Below, piece after piece: positions 24,921 through 39,621 of a stretch of 57,201 nt of DNA. A program made the position numbers and the translations under genes. The DNA comes from Pseudomonadota bacterium. GTDB taxonomy: Bacteria; Pseudomonadota; Gammaproteobacteria; Steroidobacterales; Steroidobacteraceae. The DNA is taken from contig JAEWBG010000080.1 in the NCBI GenBank assembly GCA_023391335.1, positions 1-57,201 on the forward strand. Reading direction: 5' to 3'. The notes below the pieces were generated by a model that saw only the letters and a program-made list of their open reading frames with translations, did no database searches and was not told where the DNA came from. Every line of letters starts with the position of its first letter. Position 1 is the first letter of the stretch.

Positions 24921-26916
24921 TATCTTGCGCGCGGGACTCACGTTGACGTGCTGCTGCACATGGTTGTGCGTGGGCGCGCAGGCAATGGGACAACCGCGAG
25001 ATGCGCGTTCGCTCAAGGATCTGTCTCTCGATGAACTGATGAATCTGGAAGTGACGTCGGTATCGAGATCGACTGAGCCGCTCGAGAATGCGGCGGCGGC
25101 AGTGACCGTCATCACGAGCGATGAAATACGTCGATCTGGCGCGACTACGATTCCCGACGCACTGCGCTTTGTCCCAGGCCTTCATGTTGCGCAACGCAAT
25201 GCCAATTCGTGGGCAATCGGATCGCGGGGATTCAGCAGCGTCAACTCCGAAAAACTGTTGGTATTGAGCGATACGCGCAGTCTCTACACGCCCCTATTCT
25301 CCGGCGTTTTTTGGGATTCCCAGGACTATCTGCTGCATGACATCGAGCGCATCGAAGTCATTCGCGGCCCGGGCGCAGCGCTGTGGGGCTCGAACGCTGT
25401 GAATGGCGTCATCAACATCACGACGAAGAACGCACGCGACACCCAGGATCTCTATCTTGAAGCTCGCGCAGGAACCGAGGAGCGCGCGATGGGCGCTGCG
25501 CGATACGGCGGGCGATTCGGCGACAACGGATTTTTCCGTGTGTTCGGTCAGTACAGCGAGCGCGACGCTTCGTTCCATCCCGACAACGATCGTTCCGACG
25601 ATTGGCGCATGGGTCACGCCGGATTCCGCGCTGACTGGGACGCGAGCGATGCGGACTCTTTCACGCTACAAGGCGATGCGTACCAGGGCAACGTAGGCCA
25701 ACTGCGACCAGGCGTATCGATCATCGGGCGTGAGGAGCCAGTGGGCAACTTGGAAGTCAAAACGACCGGCGCGAACGTACTGGGCCGATGGGAGCACAGA
25801 ACCGTATCCGGAGCGAATGCGCAGACGCGTTTTTACTACGATCGCACGCATCGCAATGACCCGAGCTTCATCGACGATCTCGATACGTTCGATCTCGACT
25901 TTCAGTACGGCTTCGCTGCCGGATCCATCCACCAAGCATTGTGGGGCGTGAACTATCGCTACACCAACAATCGCAATCACGGACGTGGCGTGTTCGCTCT
26001 GAGTCCCGAGTCCTCGAGAGACTCTGTCGCCAGCGGCTTCGTACAAGATCAAATCGCGATTACAGAGCGCGGACAACTCACGCTCGGCACCAAAGTCGAA
26101 TACAACGACTTCAGCGGTTTCGAATGGCAACCCAGCATATGCCTGGCCTGGGAGCTACCGGCCTCGAGCAACGTGTGGGCATCCATTTCGCGTGCAGTGC
26201 GCGTTCCCACACGACTCGAGCGCGACGTTGCGATCGATGCGACCGATCCGAATGGAAATCCCGTGGCTCGCCTCCTCGGCAGCGACGACTTCGACTCGGA
26301 AGAATTGTTGGCTTACGAAGTGGGTTATCGCTGGCAAGCGGCCTCGCGTCTATCCATCGATATCGCCGCCTATCGCAACGAGTACCAAGGACTCGCATCG
26401 CTTGAGTTCGGCGATCCGTTCTTGGACCCGCAAACCGGTCAAACGGTGATCCCGATCGTCAACCGCAATCTGACCGATGGTCATTCGCAGGGCATCGAAA
26501 CTCAAGCGACCTACGCGCCGACATCATCGTGGCGCTTGACGGCGACGTATGCCTATGTGGATCTGCATCTTGATTCGCATGGCCAAGATTTGAATCGCGG
26601 GACCTTCCTCGAAGGCTCAACCCCGCGCAATCAATTCGGGCTGCGTTCATCCTGGAATCTTCCGCATGAGATCGAAGTGGACGCGCAGTTCCGCTATCTG
26701 AGCGATATTCGCAGCTTGCCTGAGATCGTGGATGGCACCGGGATCGATGGCTACTCGAGTTTAGATCTGCACGTTGCTTGGCATCCGCTGCCGCAATGGA
26801 CCGTAGCCGTCGTTGGCCAAAACCTGCTGGACAAACATCATGTCGAATTCGGCACACCCGAAGGCCGCGGCGAGATCGAACGGTCGGTATATGCGAAAGT
26901 GGCGTATGGGATGTGA
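24901..26916 (+). CDS. TonB-dependent receptor of the YfiR-kinase operon
   Basis: A 671-residue outer-membrane receptor. The start is GTG at 24901, preceded by AGGAGG (24886-24891) inside the previous gene; this gives the signal peptide MNIQFSSILRAGLTLTCCC and onward to GAQA. The plug starts with LKDLSLDELMNLEVTSVSRS (about 37-56). Next come AAVTVITSDEIRRSG, IPDALRFVPGLHVAQRN, VIRGPGAALWGSNAVNGVIN and a barrel ending SVYAKVAYGM. It lacks an STN domain, so it cannot signal to a FecR protein. Instead it is transcribed with YfiR and two kinases. Ligand unknown. Downstream lies an ACACAAAGAACACAAAGG repeat. Confidence 0.9.
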   Translation: MNIQFSSILRAGLTLTCCCTWLCVGAQAMGQPRDARSLKDLSLDELMNLEVTSVSRSTEPLENAAAAVTVITSDEIRRSGATTIPDALRFVPGLHVAQRNANSWAIGSRGFSSVNSEKLLVLSDTRSLYTPLFSGVFWDSQDYLLHDIERIEVIRGPGAALWGSNAVNGVINITTKNARDTQDLYLEARAGTEERAMGAARYGGRFGDNGFFRVFGQYSERDASFHPDNDRSDDWRMGHAGFRADWDASDADSFTLQGDAYQGNVGQLRPGVSIIGREEPVGNLEVKTTGANVLGRWEHRTVSGANAQTRFYYDRTHRNDPSFIDDLDTFDLDFQYGFAAGSIHQALWGVNYRYTNNRNHGRGVFALSPESSRDSVASGFVQDQIAITERGQLTLGTKVEYNDFSGFEWQPSICLAWELPASSNVWASISRAVRVPTRLERDVAIDATDPNGNPVARLLGSDDFDSEELLAYEVGYRWQAASRLSIDIAAYRNEYQGLASLEFGDPFLDPQTGQTVIPIVNRNLTDGHSQGIETQATYAPTSSWRLTATYAYVDLHLDSHGQDLNRGTFLEGSTPRNQFGLRSSWNLPHEIEVDAQFRYLSDIRSLPEIVDGTGIDGYSSLDLHVAWHPLPQWTVAVVGQNLLDKHHVEFGTPEGRGEIERSVYAKVAYGM

Positions 26917-27263
26917 GCATTCGGGTGCGATGCATCCGCGTTTATCGGAGCCGGCCACACAAAGAACACAAAGGAAAATGGTAAGCACGCAACAGCGAAC
27001 GCTACTCGCACAAGGGCTTTGCCGGAAGCGGGATGAAGAATTAGCCGCAGAGAACCCAAAAAAAAAGAGATGATGCGTTGAGCGCTGTGATCGAGGGAAA
27101 ACTCGCGCCGCTTAGTCACGTCAGCTTCGCTTAGCTCTGAGCATCCTGTTGTCCCTGTGCATTGTTCTTTTCTGCGTTCTGCTGCGTCGCAGGGAATAGG
27201 CACCCAGCTGCGCCAGCGACGGACTAGCTCACCACACGGCACGGCTAAGACCTGCACGTACCA
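26917..27263. other. Repeat-bearing spacer between convergent genes
   Basis: A gene-free stretch between the receptor and glgX, which end toward each other. It holds ACACAAAGAACACAAAGG (about 26958-26976) and TTAGCCGCAGAGAACCC with a following A-run (about 27040-27066). Both are dispersed intergenic words also seen near 41350 and 50830. No clear intrinsic terminator for either gene. Confidence 0.55.
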
Positions 27264-29507
27264 TTACAGACCTCTTCTCTGTGCGCTTTGTGTTGCGTCC
27301 GGTTTCTTCTCCGAGATCGGAGCCTCCGCCATACGCGTCCGGCGCGGAGGTTTCGCTCGATCGATCGCGGCATCGCTTTCGCCTTCCAGATGGAAGACCA
27401 GCACTGAGCGGCCAGTGACGGCATACGTATCGCCGGTCGCGAAGTTCACTTTGTGCTCTGCAAGGCCCAGCGGCAGGTTGGTATCGATGAGCAGCGCCCA
27501 ACGCGCATCGGTCGCATCGCCGGGCAATGTGAAGTTCACGACATCGTGATACGCGTTGAAAATCACCAGCAGTGTCGCATCTTGACCGCGCTGCTTAATG
27601 CCGGTGGCTTGTGCACGCCCATCGAGCAGCATGCCGAAGCACAGCATCATGCTGTCGGCCCACTGCTCGTCTTGCATCTCGGTGCCCGACGCATTGATCC
27701 ACGTGATCTCTTTGAGCTCGATGCGCTCGTTCATCTCCGCGGACAGAAATCGGTTGCGACGTAGGATCGGATACTTGTGCCGCAGCTCGACGAGTTGTCT
27801 CACGAAGTTCACCGTCGCCTCGTTGCGCTCGCACAGCGACCAATCCACCCAACTGATCTCGTTGTCTTGGCAGTACGCATTATTGTTGCCTTGCTGCGTA
27901 CGACCGAACTCGTCACCCGCCAACATCATCGGCGTGCCTTGCGAGAAGAATAGAGTCGCGAAGAAATTGCGCATTTGCCGCGCGCGCAGTTCCTGTACGG
28001 CGGGATCGTCGGTCGATCCCTCGACGCCGCAGTTCCAAGAGCGATTATCTGAACTGCCATCCTGATTGTTTTCGCCGTTGGCCTCGTTGTGGCGCTCGTT
28101 GTAGCTCACCAGGTCGTTCAACGTGAAGCCATCGTGTGCAGTGATGAAGTTCACGCTTGCATACGGTCGGCGGCCGAACTTGTTGAAGATATCGGCGGAA
28201 CCGTAAAGCCGTGGCGCCACTGCTGCCGCGGCGGCTTCACCGCGCCAGAAATCCCGAATGGTGTCGCGGTACTTGTCGTTCCACTCCGCCCAACCCGGCG
28301 GAAACTCGCCGACTTGGTAACCGCCCGGGCCGCAGTCCCACGGCTCGGCGATCAGCTTCACCGTATTCAGAACCGGATCTTGCGAACACGCTTTGAGGAA
28401 GCCGCTGCGATGATCGAATCCATTGTCTTCGCGTGCGAGGATCGTGCCGAGATCGAATCGGAAACCATCGACGTGCATTTCCTGCACCCAGTAGCGCAGG
28501 CTATCCGTCACCATTTGAATCACGCGCGGATGGCTCAAGTTCAGCGTGTTTCCCGTGCCCGTGTCATTGATGTAATACCGTCGCTGGTCGGGAATCAGGC
28601 GGTAATAGGACGCGTTGTCGATACCTTTGAACGACAGCGTCGGTCCACGCTCGTTGCCTTCGGCCGTATGGTTATAGACGACATCGAGAATGACCTCGAG
28701 CCCCGCATCGTGGAAGCGGGCAACCATCTCTTTGAACTCTTGCACGCCGCGCATCGGATCGGCGTAGTAACGCGGATCGGCCGCGAAGAATCCGATTGAG
28801 TTGTAGCCCCAGTAATTCGTGAGTCCCTTGTCGAGCAAGTAGCTGTCGTTCACGAACATATGAATCGGTAGCAATTCGACGGTCGTGACGCCGAGCGACT
28901 TGATGTACTTGATGACCTCCGGAATCGTGAGTCCGGCAAACGTCCCTCTGAAATTGTCGGGGACGCGCGGATGCAATTTCGTGTATCCGCGCACATGCGT
29001 CTCGTAAATGACCGTACGATCCCATGGCACAAGCGGCTTGATGTTCTGCTTCCAGTCGTAATCCGGATCGACCACTACGCACTTCGGCATGAAAGGCGCG
29101 CTGTCACGCTCGTCGAAGGTGAGATCGTCGCCCTCCGCTCCGATCGTGTATCCGAAGCAAGCGTGATCCCATTTCAATTGCCCGACGAACTCGCGTGAGT
29201 ACGGATCCAGCAGCAACTTGTTGGGATTGAAGCGATGCCCGTTCTCCGGCTCGTAGGGACCGTGAACGCGATACCCATACACTTGGCCCGGACCGATGCC
29301 TTCCAATTGCCCGTGCCAAATCTCATCGGTGTATTCCGGCAACTCGATGCGCTCGAGCTCGGTCTCACCATTGCTATCGAACAGACAGACTTCCACTTTG
29401 GTCGCATGGGCGGAGAACAATGCGAAGTTGACCGCATGTCCGTCCCATACGGCTCCGCGGGGATTAGGTAACCCTTCGCGCACGCGAATTTTCGGATGAG
29501 AAGACAT
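27264..29507 (-). CDS. glgX: Glycogen debranching enzyme (isoamylase-type)
   Basis: A 747-residue GH13 enzyme that hydrolyses alpha-1,6 branches of phosphorylase-limit glycogen in the cytoplasm. The N-terminal CBM48 domain (about 10-110: GLPNPRGAVWDGHAVNFALF) is followed by the GH13 barrel with FRFDLGT (nucleophile D352), IAEPWDCG (acid/base E388) and ITAHDGFTL (D459), then YDWKQNIKP-type and WVDW segments. All catalytic residues are present and the length is slightly above average. The last twelve or so residues (PDATQSAQRRGL) are encoded by a dispersed CTTTGTGTTGCGTCCGG repeat at 27276-27302. The start is weakly supported by a ribosome-binding site. Other glycogen genes are not in the window. 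Confidence 0.93.
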   Translation of the reverse strand: MSSHPKIRVREGLPNPRGAVWDGHAVNFALFSAHATKVEVCLFDSNGETELERIELPEYTDEIWHGQLEGIGPGQVYGYRVHGPYEPENGHRFNPNKLLLDPYSREFVGQLKWDHACFGYTIGAEGDDLTFDERDSAPFMPKCVVVDPDYDWKQNIKPLVPWDRTVIYETHVRGYTKLHPRVPDNFRGTFAGLTIPEVIKYIKSLGVTTVELLPIHMFVNDSYLLDKGLTNYWGYNSIGFFAADPRYYADPMRGVQEFKEMVARFHDAGLEVILDVVYNHTAEGNERGPTLSFKGIDNASYYRLIPDQRRYYINDTGTGNTLNLSHPRVIQMVTDSLRYWVQEMHVDGFRFDLGTILAREDNGFDHRSGFLKACSQDPVLNTVKLIAEPWDCGPGGYQVGEFPPGWAEWNDKYRDTIRDFWRGEAAAAAVAPRLYGSADIFNKFGRRPYASVNFITAHDGFTLNDLVSYNERHNEANGENNQDGSSDNRSWNCGVEGSTDDPAVQELRARQMRNFFATLFFSQGTPMMLAGDEFGRTQQGNNNAYCQDNEISWVDWSLCERNEATVNFVRQLVELRHKYPILRRNRFLSAEMNERIELKEITWINASGTEMQDEQWADSMMLCFGMLLDGRAQATGIKQRGQDATLLVIFNAYHDVVNFTLPGDATDARWALLIDTNLPLGLAEHKVNFATGDTYAVTGRSVLVFHLEGESDAAIDRAKPPRRTRMAEAPISEKKPDATQSAQRRGL
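27274..27304 (+). repeat. CTTTGTGTTGCGTCCGG motif inside the glgX 3' end
   Basis: CTTCTCTGTGCGCTTTGTG then TTGCGTCCGG matches the dispersed spacer motif base for base. Here it lies within the coding sequence of glgX on the opposite strand and supplies its C-terminal codons. In gene direction it reads CCGGACGCAACACAAAG, like the copies that follow other stop codons. Confidence 0.75.
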
Positions 29508-30338
29508 TTAAGGAATCCGTCGCTGAGATAGGACAGCAACGTAGGCAGGTTATGTACGGTTCCGGCCCGATAAGAAGCAAGCCGGTCGTCGCGCACGACT
29601 CATCAACGACCCAAGAGGGTAGCCGGTCGTCGCGCACGACTCACCGGCAGGCAAGCCTTCGGCAAGGTAGCCATAGGCAAGCAAGCGCTCCGCGCAGGCC
29701 AGAAAGAACGTCGGCAATGGCTCAAGAAGTAGCCGGCCGTGACGCGCGACTCATCAACGACCAAAGAGGCTGGCCGGTCGTCGCGCACGACTCAACGGCA
29801 GGCAAGCGCTCCGCGCAGGCCAGAGATCGCGAAGCGATCCGCCGCGCGCTCCTGCATCCTGACCCGACACGTCCTTCCCGAGTGCAGAGCAACCCTATCC
29901 GACGTGAGTTCTTCTCGATGCGAAGCGTCCAACCACTCTACCTTTCCGATTCTGGCCTGCGCGCAGCGCTACCCTGCCAGTGGCTTCCCTGCCGTTAGGC
30001 TTGCTTGCCGACGCAGTCGGCTTGCCTCTTTTTCTTTTCTGTCCCGACGGTCCCGACGTTGGTCCTCCTTCCAATCTGCCCTGATTCCGGCGTTTGGCCT
30101 GTCATCTTTTCCCCAACTTCCATTCATCCAAACCCTGGGTACAGTGGGCTTACGCAACGGAAGCCAAAAAAGCAGCGGCGCCATGGAACTTTTATACGGC
30201 CTGGCAATTTTTTCATGTCGGACCGGGCCGAGCTGATTATTCCATTCCGGGGGAGAACAAACGCAGCTTGGCCTCTGTTGCGCTTATTCGATTCATTCCC
30301 TGATCAGCAAACGATTTGAGACTCGTCTGGAGTTCTAG
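29508..30338. other. Divergent spacer filled with mini-hairpin arrays
   Basis: Lies between divergent glgX and the HAMP-repeat kinase, so it must contain both promoters, but most of it is repeat. The plus-oriented array (about 29572-29830) includes three copies of GCCGGTCGTCGCGCACGACT and GGCAGGCAAGCC/GGCAAGCAAGCG units. Hairpins GATCGC-GAA-GCGATC (about 29822) and CTCGATGCGAAGCG follow. The minus-oriented array (about 29945-30063) ends in TTTTCTGTCCCGACGG. The last 270 bases (30064-30338) are unique and are the likely kinase promoter region; no clear -35/-10 was picked. Confidence 0.65.
29572..30063. repeat. Facing pair of mini-hairpin arrays
   Basis: Left half plus-oriented, right half reverse-complement, with about 110 bases between. 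Both halves share GGCAGGCAAGC-type units and the GCGCGCAGGCCAGA end. The right half ends in the family core TTTTCTGTCCCGAC. The left half is unusual in carrying repeated GGTCGTCGCGCACGACT palindromes (GTCGTCGCGCACGAC). Confidence 0.65.
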
Positions 30339-36647
<6,309 letters not shown>

Positions 36648-36662
36648 GGTGTCGAGAGCATC

Positions 36663-38420
36663 ATGCTAGGCGCGGCGACTGACGAAAGAGTCAACATCCT
36701 GCTCGTGGACGATCAGCCTGCTCGGCTGTTGTCCTACGAAACGATCCTGGCCGAACTAGGCCAGAACCTCGTGTGCGCGCATTCGGGTGTCGAAGCGCTC
36801 GAGCGTTTGATGAAGGACGAATACGCGCTGGTGCTGTTGGACGTCAGCATGCCGGGAATGGACGGCTTCGAAACCGCCGCGATGATTCACGACCATCCGC
36901 GCTTCGAGAAAACCCCGATCATCTTCGTGACGGGCGTGCACGATTCCGAGTTCGACCGGCTGAAGGGATACAAACTCGGCGCTGTCGATTACGTGTCCAT
37001 TCCGGTCGTGCCGGAAATCCTTCGCAGTAAGGTTTCGGTGCTTGTCGAGCTGCATTTGCAGCGTCGCACGCTGCAGCAACTCAACCGCAGCCTGGCCGAT
37101 GCGAATTCGCAGTTGGCACAAGCGAACACGACTTTGCAGGCGGAGAAGACTCGCGAGCTGGAGCAATTCAACCGCGACCTTCAACAAGCAAACGCCGAAC
37201 TCGAACAAGCCAATTCGGCGCTGCAGGCCGAAATCGCCGTGCGTACTCGTGCAGAAGTCGCACTGAAAGAAGCGGATCGGCGCAAGGACGAATTCTTGGC
37301 GATCCTCGCGCATGAGCTGCGTAACCCATTGGCACCGATTCGCAATGCAGTAGAAATCATGGGCCGGCTACCCATCGATAATCCGCAGATGAAGTGGTCG
37401 CGCGATGTGATCGATCGGCAGGCCGCGCATCTAACGCGGCTCGTGGATGATCTGCTCGATATTTCCCGCATCACTCGCGGCATCATCAGACTCGCGAGCG
37501 AACCTGTGCAGATTTCAGGAGTCGTTGCACGAGCCATCGAAGCACTGCAGCCGGTCATCGCTGAGCACGGCCACGAACTCACGATCGACTGCCCGGAGGA
37601 CGGCGTATTTGTGAAGGGCGATGCCACGCGCCTGGTTCAAATTCTGGGCAACCTGCTGAACAACGCCGCGCGGTACACGAACCCCGGCGGGAAGATCGCC
37701 CTTAGCGTCCGCTGCAACGAATCGCATGTGGAACTCAGCGTCCGCGACAACGGCATCGGCATCCCACAGGAATCGGTGAGCAAGCTATTCCATTTGTTCT
37801 CGCGCTTGGAAGGCAGCGAGCAACGCACCACCGGCGGCTTAGGCATAGGGCTCGCGCTCGTGCGCAAGCTGGTTGAAATGCACGGCGGCGAAGTCACCGT
37901 CTTCAGTAAAGGCCTCAATGAAGGCAGCGAATTCACAGTTCGCCTGCCGACGCTTACGCACGTAGCCGAGGAACTCACCTCCTCCGCGGCCAATGCCGTG
38001 CAGCTGGAAACCTTAGCGGTCTCGCCACGACGCATTCTTATCGCAGACGACAATCAAGACGCACTGGACACATTGGCGCTATTGCTCGAGTGCGATGGTC
38101 ATTCGGTGTTCAAAGCGGCCGATGGGGCTGCGGCCGTGAAACAAGCAGAGGCATGCAGACCGGATCTCGTCTTCCTCGATATCGGCATGCCGATGCTCGA
38201 CGGCTACGAAGCCGCAGCAGAAATCCGCAAACAAGAATGGGGACGCGATGTTGTGCTCGTGGCTCTGACCGGCTGGGGCCAACGCGGCGACATCGAAAAA
38301 TCGCGCGCCGCCGGCTTCGACTCGCACCTAGTCAAACCCGTGAGCTCAGAGAATCTGGCCGCAATCCTGGCGCAACTCGAGCCGAGTGGTTCTGAGTTTG
38401 GCAATGCGAAGCTGGCCTAA
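36663..38420 (+). CDS. Receiver-histidine kinase-receiver protein
   Basis: A 585-residue cytoplasmic protein. The first receiver (about 8-125) has ILLVDDQPAR, phospho-aspartate in LVLLDVSMPGMDG and IIFVTG, but the usual lysine before the cis-proline is missing (DYVSIPVVP where DYxxKP is expected). A long coiled coil of NxxLxQAN repeats (about 135-195) leads to HisKA with LAHELRNPLAPIRNA (about 213-227), a HATPase (LGNLLNNAARYT, RDNGIGIP, GGLGIGLALVRKLVE) and a normal C-terminal receiver (ILIADDNQDA, LVFLDIGMPMLDG, HLVKPV). It follows the giant HAMP kinase by 15 bases and probably works in the same phosphorelay. No DNA-binding output domain. Confidence 0.93.
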   Translation: MLGAATDERVNILLVDDQPARLLSYETILAELGQNLVCAHSGVEALERLMKDEYALVLLDVSMPGMDGFETAAMIHDHPRFEKTPIIFVTGVHDSEFDRLKGYKLGAVDYVSIPVVPEILRSKVSVLVELHLQRRTLQQLNRSLADANSQLAQANTTLQAEKTRELEQFNRDLQQANAELEQANSALQAEIAVRTRAEVALKEADRRKDEFLAILAHELRNPLAPIRNAVEIMGRLPIDNPQMKWSRDVIDRQAAHLTRLVDDLLDISRITRGIIRLASEPVQISGVVARAIEALQPVIAEHGHELTIDCPEDGVFVKGDATRLVQILGNLLNNAARYTNPGGKIALSVRCNESHVELSVRDNGIGIPQESVSKLFHLFSRLEGSEQRTTGGLGIGLALVRKLVEMHGGEVTVFSKGLNEGSEFTVRLPTLTHVAEELTSSAANAVQLETLAVSPRRILIADDNQDALDTLALLLECDGHSVFKAADGAAAVKQAEACRPDLVFLDIGMPMLDGYEAAAEIRKQEWGRDVVLVALTGWGQRGDIEKSRAAGFDSHLVKPVSSENLAAILAQLEPSGSEFGNAKLA

Positions 38421-38587
38421 GAGCAAGGCTAAGAAATATCCCCACGGAGGACACGGAGATCACGGAGCAGAGAAACGGAAGTCATGAATGGCGAAGGAGA
38501 TCGCCAAAAGCATTGAGCACGCTGCAGCTGTTTTTGGCTTTTGATTGGAACTCCGTGCTCTCTGTGTGCTCCGTGGAAATATTCTTT
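38421..38587. repeat. CCACGGAGGACACGGAG spacer repeats
   Basis: CCCCACGGAGGACACGGAG at about 38439 and the facing CTCCGTGCTCTCTGTGTGCTC then CGTGG at about 38552 form an inverted pair of the CTCCGTGTCCTCCGTGG family that makes up the array at 12455. The spacer lies between the 3' ends of two convergent genes and could fold as a long imperfect stem in either transcript. Confidence 0.65.
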
Positions 38588-39202
38588 TCACCGCCGAGGG
38601 CGGCGAGCCTGAGCAGTCCAATAACGAATCAGCACAAACCCCGTCGCCATTCCACCCAGATGAGCGAAGTGCGCAATGCCTGAGTTCGTCTGAGTCACAC
38701 CCATGTACAGCTCGAAGATGCCGTAGAGCGTCACAAACAACCACGCCGGCATCGGGATCGGCGGAAACAACAGCATGATCATTCGCTTCGGGTATGCCAT
38801 GCCGAATGCGAGCAGTAACCCGAACACTCCGCCGGACGCGCCGACAGTCGGAAACGGAGGTAACCCAGCCCATGCAACCACGATCAAATGCATCAACGCG
38901 GCGCCGACGACGCACACGAGGTAATAGATCAGATACCTCTTCGGCCCGAACAGACGTTCGATGTCAGAGCCGAACATGAACAGCGCGAACATGTTGAAAA
39001 AAATGTGAGTCAGGCTTCCGTGTAGAAAGCCGTACGTGAGCACTTGCCAGATTTGGAAGTGACCGCCACCGAATGCAGCTGCCCCCGGCGGCCACAGCGC
39101 GAACAATATTTCGATGCTGCGCCCAGCCACCTGCTGCAAAAGGAATACGCCTATGTTGGCGAGAATGAGCGCGCGATTGACTGGAGTGATTCGATCGAAC
39201 AT
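38588..39202 (-). CDS. Rhomboid-family intramembrane serine protease
   Basis: A 204-residue polytopic protease with six predicted helices. The catalytic serine is S123 in TVGASGGVFG and the histidine is H181 in IAHFAHLGG. The family motif HIFFNMF (H66, N70) for the oxyanion hole is also present, as is the WQVLTYGFLHG loop. It cleaves transmembrane substrates within the inner membrane; natural targets are unknown. ATG 39202 gives the standard FDRITPVNRALILANIGVF start; a TTG 21 bases upstream is possible. The ribosome-binding site is poor. It converges on the kinase operon. Confidence 0.9.
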   Translation of the reverse strand: MFDRITPVNRALILANIGVFLLQQVAGRSIEILFALWPPGAAAFGGGHFQIWQVLTYGFLHGSLTHIFFNMFALFMFGSDIERLFGPKRYLIYYLVCVVGAALMHLIVVAWAGLPPFPTVGASGGVFGLLLAFGMAYPKRMIMLLFPPIPMPAWLFVTLYGIFELYMGVTQTNSGIAHFAHLGGMATGFVLIRYWTAQARRPRR

Positions 39203-39621
39203 CGCGGCAGTATGGGGCCGCAACAGCGTGATTCAAATGTTCCGGGCGAAAAAGTCTGACGTCGGGACAGAACGGAAGAAAAAAGAGGCAAGCCGACTGC
39301 ATCGGCAGGCAAGCCTAACGGCAAGCAAGCCACTGGCAGGCAAGCGCTGCGCGCAGGCCAGAGGTCTTCGATGCGTGACTCGTGACTAGTGACTAGTGAC
39401 TGGTGACTTGAAAGAGGGAGATCTCATAGCCCAGATTCCCAGGTCCGCATGAAGGTTCTTCCGTCGTTGCGCGAAGCTCTCACGCGAGCATCGCTCGCCC
39501 TCACCTACTCACTGGATTCTTGGCGCGCTTTGTGTGGCGTCCGAATCGTGCGGACAAAAAAAGGCCCGCTACGCGCGGGCCAAATCAGGGGTCAGGGAAC
39601 AGCGGGAGAAAACTTAAATAT
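39203..39621. other. Spacer with partial repeat element and ald terminator
   Basis: Gene-free. Contains a plus-oriented mini-hairpin array (about 39256-39362: GTCGGGACAGAACGG, AGAGGCAAGCC, GGCAGGCAAGCC, GCGCTGCGCGCAGGCCAGA), then GTGACTAGTGACTAGTGACT (about 39380), a GCGCGCTTTGTGTGGCGTCCG motif (about 39522-39542), and the ald terminator (39556-39581). This looks like a composite element lacking its right arm. Confidence 0.65.
39556..39581 (-). terminator. Intrinsic terminator of ald
   Basis: On the minus strand GGCCCGC pairs with GCGGGCC around a five-base GCGTA loop, followed by seven T residues. It is 40 bases past the alanine dehydrogenase stop codon. Confidence 0.92.

Noticed and set aside
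29552..29998. A 148-codon frame between glgX and the giant kinase
   Set aside because: It is a translation of the GGTCGTCGCGCACGACT and GGCAGGCAAGCC repeats.
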